A stretch of DNA of 14,105 nucleotides. It comes from Cylindrotheca closterium. Lineage: Eukaryota; Bacillariophyta; Bacillariophyceae; Bacillariales; Bacillariaceae. The stretch's first letter is position 1; every line of letters starts with the position of its first letter. The stretch lies in the NCBI GenBank assembly GCA_933822405.4, contig CAKOGP040001907.1:1-14105 (forward strand), given 5' to 3'. Shown here piece after piece: positions 7,949 to 14,105 of the stretch. Below the pieces are notes generated by a model. The model had not been told where the DNA came from, searched no databases, and saw nothing but the letters and a program-made list of their open reading frames with translations. The position numbers were made by a program, and so were the translations under genes.

Positions 7949-9309
7949 ATGCTATCTCGATTGACTTCTACCGCAACTCGACGCATACCGAGACACGTTG
8001 GTGGCATTTGTTCGCAATGGGCTAGCATTGACACTGCAACCGACACATCATCCACAACTTCTACCAGTTGGACGTCATCGTCTCCCCCATTTGGAAGCTC
8101 GGTTACCTTTTCGACCGCAGCTAACTCTGGAAATGATCAACAAAATGAACAAGCCGTGGAAGAACAGACCTCATTGCTTGATAAAAGTGACAAGAATATC
8201 TTTCAAAAGTTATTTGATCGACACAGCATCAGCAGACAAACCAACCGTATTCTAATTGCCGAATCCTTCTTGGAAGCAGCAATTACCCAAGCATCTGATC
8301 CGTGAGTAATTGTATCGCAACCGGAAGCTTAGAGTATGGAGAATGTTTATTCGAGGCCATGTCTTGTTTGACCCTTATTTTGCTGATGTGACAGGAGCCA
8401 TGTATTTTTTTCTTCTATGAATTGAATCTAACTTTGTCGACTCTTCCCACTCCATTATTACAGACGATGGTATGGTCCCGGTCGAATCAAGAAGGAATTT
8501 CGCAGCTACCAAGCCATTCTGACGATGCACATTTGGATGCTTCATGTAAGTACGACTGACTCATTCCTCTAAAAAATTGGATCGATCAATCAGTGCAATT
8601 CGGCAGAATGTCTCATATTTGTACTGTGCTCCGACCCGATGATTCCATCATGCCTATCGTCCATATTGATTCATTCGTTGCCTATCAATAGAAACGGTTG
8701 TTGTTAGACACTGAAGACCCGCACAGTGCCCATTTGATTCAAGAAGAACTCTTTGATATTTTTTGGACCGATTCGAACAATCGCATGAGAGCCTATGGCG
8801 TCAATGAGATGCTGTTGGCAAAGAACCTCAAGACGGTCCAACAGTATACCTTTATGCACTGCTTTCACTACGACCACTGCTACAGTGGAGAACTCTTGGA
8901 GAATCCTGAAGAACGATTGGAGGAGTTGAAGCATCTGGTACAAACTCACATTTTGTTGCTCAATCCGCCCAATGACGAAAATGATGGATCTGCGGACGAC
9001 GATGCCGATGCTCTGGATGATACAAGCGATCAAGCCGAACGCATTGCATGGTACATCGAAGCCCAGTATCAGAACATTGTCCATGATTGGCCTGATGATT
9101 GGTACCGCAAGGCTCGTGTGGCATGGGTCGACCTTCCAGACTTTTCGGATATGGTCGATGCCAAGGGAAATATCCTCGAACCATTTCCAGTGGATCCCGA
9201 AGACATCTTGCCTGAAGATTGGGCTCGCAATATTGCCAACGATGGTACCTATTATTATTGGAATACCAAGACTAGGAAAGCGCAGTGGGAGAAGCCTAAA
9301 GCCAACTAG
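7949..9309 (+). CDS. Cytochrome bc1 assembly chaperone (CBP3/UQCC1 family) with WW domain
   Basis: Exons 7949-8301, 8464-8545 and 8692-9309 are joined across introns of 162 bp (GTGAGT...CAG, phase 2) and 146 bp (GTAAGT...TAG, phase 0), giving 350 residues. The start at 7949 opens an arginine- and serine-rich mitochondrial presequence (MLSRLTSTATRRIPRH). The body from about 84 to 235 matches the ubiquinol-cytochrome c chaperone family (RWYGPGRIKKEFRSYQAI, DPHSAHLIQEELFDIFW, NRMRAYGVNEMLLAKNLK). In yeast and human this family aids cytochrome b synthesis and complex III assembly in the mitochondrial matrix. An acidic stretch lies near 242-262. Residues 318-347 form a WW domain: LPEDW, then GTYYYWN, then QWEKP, with both signature tryptophans and the proline. 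WW domains bind proline-rich peptides. The fusion is unusual as far as I know, and the last residues are affected by a local duplication. The family call is strong; the role of the WW domain is unknown. Confidence 0.88.
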
Positions 9310-9340
9310 GTCTCGAGAAGCCTGAAGCCAACTAGGTCTC
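9289..9340 (+). repeat. 26-bp tandem duplication across a stop codon
   Basis: 9289-9314 and 9315-9340 are the same 26 bases (GAGAAGCCTAAAGCCAACTA, then GGTCTC) with a single A/G difference at 9298 versus 9324. The first copy encodes the last codons of the CBP3-WW gene and its TAG stop; the second lies just downstream. The near identity points to a recent event. Confidence 0.9.
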
Positions 9341-9535
9341 GAACCAATTCTGACTTGGGAATGAAAAAGAAACCATCCTTGTTGCGTCTGAGGTGGGCCT
9401 CGTATCCATTGGATTACATTGTGTATAGGAAAAATAGAAAACATGTTATACTAGATAAGACTTATTCAACCTCTATGCTTTCGACCAAAGCAGGTCAATC
9501 GTAGCAACTTGCTGAAGATCACTAAATTGAGTAGC
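9341..9535. other. Convergent 3' ends
   Basis: The CBP3-WW gene (+) and the Mediator-like gene (-) face each other, with 226 bp between their stop codons. Both 3' untranslated regions must fit here and may overlap. No structured terminator was seen. Confidence 0.45.
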
Positions 9536-10099
9536 TCAATTCGTCTCTTGGTTTCTGTACTCCATCCACTTCTGTTCAAGAACGTCAGCTTCTTGCATAG
9601 CTTTCTCCGTAATCGCTCTGACTTGTTCGACTTGCCATTCTTCTTCAGCCACGATTGTAGCTTCATCCATCAGCAAAAGACTCAATCTCAACGTACGAAT
9701 TAGGGATAGCAGTTGGGATGCGGCTACGCACAAGTTCTCCACTGCTAATTGACACTGTAGAGAACTCAAGGCAACGTTGGCTGCCAATGGTGGCGGAGGA
9801 GGATCCTGGAGAGAATTCATATTGCCACCACCCGCTCGTGGATCAGATGTGGATTTACTGCTTCCGGATGCGGCTGTTGCGGATGCGCCTGTCTTGGTGC
9901 TAGTGCCAGTAGGATCCACCGCTGAGCCCGTAACACCAGTAGCAACTGTGACACCCGGATTTCCCCCGGATTCCAAAGCCGGGAGAGACGACGCTGCCTT
10001 TAGCAAGTTCAGATATTGCGTTGAGAGGCGATTGCAAGTGTTGCTCACAGCTTGCTGCCATTCTTGACCGGGAGTTAAGTCAGCTTCAACGTGATCCAT
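9536..10099 (-). CDS. MED22: Probable Mediator complex subunit 22
   Basis: This single-exon frame of 187 residues starts at ATG 10099-10097. The N-terminal helix (about 1-40; NRLSTQYLNLLKAA) and the C-terminal two thirds (about 104-180; CQLAVENLCVAASQLLSLIR, then TLRLSLLLMDEATI and a long charged helix) match the pattern of MED22/Surf5/Srb6. That small helical protein sits in the Mediator head and links activators to RNA polymerase II. Between the helices, about residues 42-103 form a Gly/Ser/Thr/Pro-rich linker (TGVTGSAVDPTGTSTKTG; DPPPPPLA) that shorter family members lack. The call rests on pattern memory of the family, not a search; another small coiled-coil protein is possible. The gene lies downstream of the globin on the same strand, about 400 bp apart, so it is likely transcribed separately. 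Confidence 0.6.
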   Translation of the reverse strand: MDHVEADLTPGQEWQQAVSNTCNRLSTQYLNLLKAASSLPALESGGNPGVTVATGVTGSAVDPTGTSTKTGASATAASGSSKSTSDPRAGGGNMNSLQDPPPPPLAANVALSSLQCQLAVENLCVAASQLLSLIRTLRLSLLLMDEATIVAEEEWQVEQVRAITEKAMQEADVLEQKWMEYRNQETN

Positions 10100-10493
10100 T
10101 TCTTAGACAATGTGTATATCTGACTGATTACGTCTGCGAATATTGAATATGGTATGGCTACCTGTTTCACGGCCACTGTGATTCTCTGTTGCTATTAACG
10201 CTGATGGTATGTGCGGTTGTGGTGACTGGTGATTATATATACAGTAGCTGCCTGCAAATGCAATACAATAAAAGTGCTGAAGGTTAATGTCTCTACTTCT
10301 CCTATTCTCCATTGGTCTCTAGGTTGTGTTGCGACGAAACATGCTTTCATACACACGTACAATAATAAGGGGTACAGTAATAGGACTCAAAGTATATTTG
10401 TAGAAGTAGATCGATTTAGAAGAAGTTTACAAATTTGACTAACAATCATAGCATGGAATAGCAGGAATTTCGAGAAAGTGCCATCCAGTCTGA
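10100..10493. other. Intergenic between globin and Mediator-like genes
   Basis: On the minus strand this stretch holds the 3' end of the globin gene followed by the promoter and 5' untranslated region of the Mediator-like gene. No coding frame of protein character, hairpin or known motif was found. Confidence 0.45.
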
Positions 10494-10991
10494 TTATGAT
10501 GATGAGGCAGCAGCTAGAATCATTTGACATGCCACTACTCGATTCGCCATGGCAGCGTGCTCGAATTCTTTGCCCTCCATCTGGAAAACCTTTCGTAGAT
10601 CACTAAATCGTTGCTTGCATTCATCGACAAGCTCAGCGTCCAGCCAAGCATCGCGCAGAGCGAATTCAAAATGGGATTCGAGCTTTTCGAACTGTTTTTC
10701 GTTTAAGCCCATTTCAAAGAGTGCGTAGTTTCGAAGGACAATCTTGGACCGAGTATCTTCGTCAAAGATATCGATTCTGGATGACGATTGGAAGGTAATG
10801 TTCAGCAATCGCTTCATGAGAGCGGCCATCACTTCCACATCGAAACCCTGGAAAAAGAATTTCAAGTCTGAATCTTCAAAGATACTATCGCAGAAGGTCA
10901 TGATGAGGAAATCATATTGGCTGTCTCCAACAACGTCTTGGAGGAAATTAATCTTGGTAGATAGATCACGTTGACGAATGGCTCTGCACAT
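10494..10991 (-). CDS. Truncated-haemoglobin-like globin without proximal histidine
   Basis: From the chosen start at 10991 (context ACCAACATG) the product has 165 residues. Residues 31-52 align without gaps to the B-to-CD region of group 1 truncated haemoglobins (TFCDSIFEDSDLKFFFQGFD), including Phe47 at the heme-packing CD1 position. Residues 86-136 match the F, G and H helices (ALFEMGLNEKQFEKLESHF, then FALRDAWL and LVDECKQRFSDLRKVF). The proximal histidine expected ten residues before Phe101 is Leu91, and the distal B10 tyrosine is Cys34. Classical heme binding is therefore doubtful; a heme-free sensor or scaffold role, or an unusual ligand, is possible. The frame stays open upstream to 11480, but that part looks non-coding and contains a TACCGGTA. 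A 5' untranslated intron ending at the CAG just before 11037 is possible. Fold assignment is moderately sure; function is unknown. Confidence 0.65.
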   Translation of the reverse strand: MCRAIRQRDLSTKINFLQDVVGDSQYDFLIMTFCDSIFEDSDLKFFFQGFDVEVMAALMKRLLNITFQSSSRIDIFDEDTRSKIVLRNYALFEMGLNEKQFEKLESHFEFALRDAWLDAELVDECKQRFSDLRKVFQMEGKEFEHAAMANRVVACQMILAAASSS

Positions 10992-11623
10992 GTTGGTATT
11001 CTTGTTTTTGTTTTTATGTGTCCTTTGTCTGGCAGTTCTGAAAAGTGTGTGACACGATGATTCTGTTGGGGAGTTTTTCGGACACGTGTAATAGTCGCAA
11101 GGCAACTCCGATTTTTGAAATGTAATTAGAGAAGAGGGTTTTTGTGCGTCATTTTCGTGGCGAAACGACACCCCGGAAAAATCTTTTATCGCTATTACGG
11201 TCATAGCTTCCTTGAATGAAAGTACACTTTTGAACTTTGGTAGCGGAACTACTGTTTCGTTTTGAAGCGAAGTACATCTTTGGTCTTTCGTGCACCGCAT
11301 TCTGTGAATTCCTGTCAAAGTTTCAAGTTGTAAAATTGAACGAGCATGATTGAAGGTGGCAGGACTAATCATAATATCATTTTTTTTATAATAGAAGAAT
11401 ATACCTATGTGTAGGATGCAGTACCGGTAATGTATGCTGCATGTTGAGGGGATTTGATTCCTCCGACTCATCGCGCCCAAAGGGTAATATTATCACTTAT
11501 CACCGTACATACTGTATGTTCCTGAGAAATGCAAGACTGAATGAAGGAAAGTCATCAATCAGACATCATCGCATGGAGACTCCCTGAAGATTGCACTTTG
11601 ATTGCATCCATCACCAAGTCGCC
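10992..11623. other. Divergent promoter region, globin and 7-TM receptor
   Basis: This 632-bp gap lies between two divergent genes. On the minus strand TTTTCAG before 11037 looks like a splice acceptor in the globin leader, and GTACGG near 11504 on that strand could be its donor. TACCGGTA occurs at 11422-11429. The minus-strand frame across 10992-11480 is open, so an N-terminally extended globin cannot be excluded. Confidence 0.4.
11422..11429. repeat. TACCGGTA copy in divergent promoter
   Basis: One isolated copy of the 8-bp palindrome lies about 430 bp upstream of the globin start and about 195 bp upstream of the receptor start. It belongs to the set of six non-coding copies in the window. 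Confidence 0.5.
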
Positions 11624-13556
11624 ATGAAGTTTTCAATCCAGATAGCATGTCTCGCACACTTATTGGTACTCTTCCTCGTCATGACGATTGGACAATCTGA
11701 AGACCCATCAACACCTACACTTGTCGCACATCCTGCAATGTTTGGAAAGAGATGGACATCCGATACTACAGTTCGGCTGTATACGATTTCATGGGATCTT
11801 TGCAATGAAACCATTGTTGAACCCGACTATTTGGACATAGAACCGGATGTAGGCAATAATATAGACCAAAAACTCTATGGAGTTGCCTTGTATTTCGATC
11901 CTTTTGAAACAACTGGAAACCTAGAGTGCCGACATTCAACCATGGCACAGGTTGCAGAAAAGAAGTATCCCACAGCGCAATACTTGCTGATTGCAAACAC
12001 CGATTTAGTACCTATTACGAAGTATGATGAAGAATTGGACTCAACTTTAGCGTTGGCAACCGTCACGTTGGACGATGGAGATGGTATGTCAATGTCATCT
12101 GTCATTCAGTTGTCAAATATGGAAAAGAAGACGATTCTCACCAATACTTTTATTGATACAGCAATTAAGAACAGATTTGGCGATGAAACGGTATCTTCGA
12201 TTGCAACAGGTTCGATTCTGGTCACCGTTGATGCAACCTCTCGCTTCATCTTGGATACGAGCATCACTTTGGAACACATTGAAAGAGGTGCAACAACGAT
12301 AATAACAATGACCCAAATCTCGGCATTTCTTTCATTCATTGGATCCGTGTACGTCCTATACACTTTGGTTGGGAACAAACAAAGGCGTTCCAAGAGTATG
12401 CGGGTCCCATTTAATCGATTACTATTGGCAATTTCTATTGCTGATCTGATGTCGTCTCTGGCAATGATGGTTGCTGGCTGGGCAACACCGACAGCTCCAC
12501 CTGGAAACTATGAAGGGTACTATAGCAATGAACGGTGGGAAGTCAAGTTTCCGCGTGCCGTTGGCAATGATGGTACATGTAATGCGCAAGGTACGATTTG
12601 ATTCATTCCGTCATGCGAGGTTAATCGTATCGGAAGTCATATCTCATTGTATATATTCTTCTCACAATCCTTATCCAAATTTGCAGCTTTCTTTATGCAC
12701 ATCGGCTTGGCTGCCTCTGCTTTCTTTACGGGCTATGTTGCGATTCAAACTCTTCTAGTAGTACGATATGCTTGGACGGAAAAGCAGATGGAAAAGGCGG
12801 AGTACGTGTTTTTTGGGACTGGAATTGGGATACCTTTGGTTACAGGAATTTGGGCTGGAGCAGTAGGGCTATTCAATCCAATGTCAGTTGGTACGGCCTT
12901 TATTGAGTTATTGCCAGTGCCAACCCATGAAATCAAGAAACTCACCCACCCGTCGTTGTAGGCTTCTGCTGGATAAACGAGGCTATTGAAGAGTGTCATG
13001 CGGACCAGGCAGGACCTCTCTTGGGCGATTACTGCGAATCCCGTATTGCGGAAGACCGGCTATTGATTTATCAGACGATCTTTGCGATGGCGTGGATCAT
13101 GCTGGCCATGTTGGTGATCCTGTTCTCGATGGTATCGCTATACTTGTTTGTCCGTCAAAACGAACGCAAAGCTGCTAGGTGGAGTCAAAATGCAAGTGAT
13201 GGTAGGCAGCAAAAGCGAGTGCTCACGAAAAGCGTAGCCATTATTTCCGCATATTTCTTTACTTGGACGCCAGCAATCGTTTCCTTGACCCCAGCTGTGG
13301 AAAATGTGGATACCGGAGTCGTGAATATGATAGGTGAGTCCAATCGAAGAGGTGTTGTCAGATTTGGTTGCTTTGATACACGTTGTACTCATTGACTCGC
13401 TCTCTTGCAGTGGCTGCAATTCTGCCTTTACAAGGATTCTTCAATGCTCTCATTTTTTCTGGTTGCGCTGAGCACTGCCTTGGTAGACTATGTTTCGGCA
13501 ACAGAAATTCCAATGAGGCTCCTCGAAGATCAAGCGTCGGCGGGGAAGGCACATAA
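11624..13556 (+). CDS. Seven-transmembrane receptor with secreted N-terminal domain
   Basis: Four exons (11624-12590, 12687-12890, 12962-13333, 13411-13556) join across introns of 96, 71 and 77 bp, all phase 1, with donors GTACGA, GTACGG and GTGAGT. The product has 562 residues. The start at 11624 gives a signal peptide (MKFSIQIACLAHLLVLFLVM). Residues about 25-220 form an extracellular domain with few cysteines. Seven hydrophobic segments follow: TM1 about 222-248, TM2 263-286, TM3 323-352, TM4 360-386, TM5 423-450, TM6 476-502 and TM7 510-532. Cys near 320 before TM3 and GFCWI in the second outer loop suit the conserved receptor disulphide. GFCWI and the TM7 motif LQGFFNALIF recall cAMP-receptor-like (class E) and related GPCRs; an animal-type DRY motif is absent. 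Thirty polar residues form the tail. Coupling to a G protein and the ligand are unknown. Confidence 0.85.
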
Positions 13557-13769
13557 TCATTTTCCGCACCTCTTGAAGCTGGGCCAGCACCATAGGCAGA
13601 GAATAGACTGTTGTCAGTCTTTTATGATACTGGTCGTGGGAGCTTTCCACCATAATTTTCCTAACTTTTGTACAATGTATATAATAACTTTCCAATGATC
13701 CTGTATCGTGCGATGAAGAAGGGGAGCCAATCAAAACAATAGGGGTCCCCCGATTATGCCAATATTTCA

Positions 13770-13800
13770 CGGTCAACGAACATTGATGATTCGTTGACCG
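13770..13800. repeat. 11-bp perfect inverted repeat with 9-base loop
   Basis: CGGTCAACGAA (13770-13780) and TTCGTTGACCG (13790-13800) are exact reverse complements around CATTGATGA. As RNA this would fold to a stable hairpin about 215 bases after the receptor stop, so it could lie in the 3' untranslated region. As DNA it could be a dimer-binding site. Confidence 0.8.
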
Positions 13801-13818
13801 GTGAGTATTTTATATTGG

Positions 13819-13850
13819 CCGTACCGGTACACGTACACGTACCGGTACGG
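13819..13850. repeat. 12-bp perfect inverted repeat carrying two TACCGGTA
   Basis: CCGTACCGGTAC (13819-13830) and GTACCGGTACGG (13839-13850) are exact reverse complements around ACGTACAC. Each arm contains the 8-bp palindrome TACCGGTA (13822-13829, 13840-13847), so the element is symmetric at two levels. It lies about 180 bp upstream of the secreted-protein start at 14032. Confidence 0.85.
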
Positions 13851-14031
13851 TATCATAGACACCGAATTGAGAATGTTCGAAAACCTATTCGTCATTGCGG
13901 AGACGATACCGTATATGATATATGTACGCGAGTAAAAATCTGTGCACGATCATCATCATCAAAAGCAATAACACAACCCAATTGTAATAATACTTCCCAG
14001 CCCTTCATTGAAAGCCGGATTCCAAAGCGTC

Positions 14032-14105
14032 ATGGTGCACTCGTTTCGATTCAAGTTCTATTTTCTTGTTCTTGTTCTTGCCTTGTCGACATCATCATCA
14101 TCATC
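14032..14105 (+). CDS. Start of a secreted protein, cut by window end
   Basis: The ATG at 14032 opens a frame that runs to the window edge. The 24 visible residues are a typical signal peptide: a basic start (MVHSFRFKFYF), a hydrophobic core (LVLVLALS), then a serine run (TSSSSS) coded by repeated TCA. No domain is visible, so only entry to the secretory pathway can be inferred. The serine triplet run (ATC)n is length-variable by nature. Confidence 0.6.
   Translation, partial: MVHSFRFKFYFLVLVLALSTSSSS

Larger units (their letters stand above)
13557..14031. other. Receptor 3' region and promoter of next gene
   Basis: About 475 bp without a gene. It holds two perfect inverted repeats (13770-13800 and 13819-13850) and ATC-triplet-like runs near 13951-13961. 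It should contain the receptor 3' untranslated region and the promoter of the secreted protein starting at 14032. Confidence 0.5.

Noticed and set aside
8704..9444. 246-codon minus-strand open frame
   Set aside because: It lies opposite exon 3 of the CBP3-WW gene, which has clear family motifs, and shows no protein-like pattern of its own.
1..14105. CRISPR array, transposon, viral or toxin gene, tRNA or rRNA
   Set aside because: No regularly spaced repeats, transposase, integrase or reverse-transcriptase motifs, terminal repeats, cloverleaf or conserved rRNA segments were seen by eye; a tRNAscan or Rfam search was not possible.
14086..14105. ATC triplet run as a microsatellite
   Set aside because: It is short and in frame as a serine run after a signal peptide, so it is better explained as coding sequence.

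Overview
The window looks like eukaryotic nuclear DNA from a photosynthetic stramenopile, most likely a diatom. Genes are compact and sit on both strands. Introns are few, short (about 71-162 bp) and GT-AG, and splicing them keeps long frames open. The gene types also fit: a FYVE-finger/ankyrin protein, a 7-TM receptor with a large secreted N-terminus, secreted proteins and kinesin-light-chain-like TPR remnants. No ribosome-binding sites, operons, tRNA, rRNA, CRISPR array or intact transposon were seen. The genus cannot be named from sequence alone.

Layout. 1-430: intergenic, nothing recognised. 430-1477 (+): decayed TPR (kinesin-light-chain-like) pseudogene. 1654-4101 (-): two-exon FYVE-type zinc finger plus ankyrin protein with a lysine-rich N-terminus. 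4661-5425 (+): secreted cysteine-rich protein ending in three 24-bp repeats. 5884-6774 (+): secreted or ER-targeted short-chain dehydrogenase/reductase (SDR) that has lost the usual catalytic residues. 7074-7620 (+): a second, heavily eroded TPR pseudogene. 7949-9309 (+): three-exon mitochondrial cytochrome bc1 assembly chaperone (CBP3/UQCC1 family) with a C-terminal WW domain. 9536-10099 (-): probable Mediator subunit 22. 10494-10991 (-): a truncated-haemoglobin-like globin in which the proximal histidine position is leucine. 11624-13556 (+): four-exon 7-TM receptor. 14032-14105 (+): start of another secreted protein, cut by the window edge.

The genes do not form an obvious pathway; each is probably transcribed alone. 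Two things cut across them. The palindrome TACCGGTA occurs six times, only in non-coding or pseudogene DNA and usually a few hundred bases upstream of a gene; one pair forms a perfect 12-bp inverted repeat at 13819-13850. The bZIP/CRE palindrome TGACGTCA occurs twice, upstream of the secreted cysteine-rich gene and of the SDR gene. The best candidates for new biology are the histidine-less globin, the CBP3-WW fusion and the TACCGGTA motif family. I see no multi-gene defence-like or mobile system.
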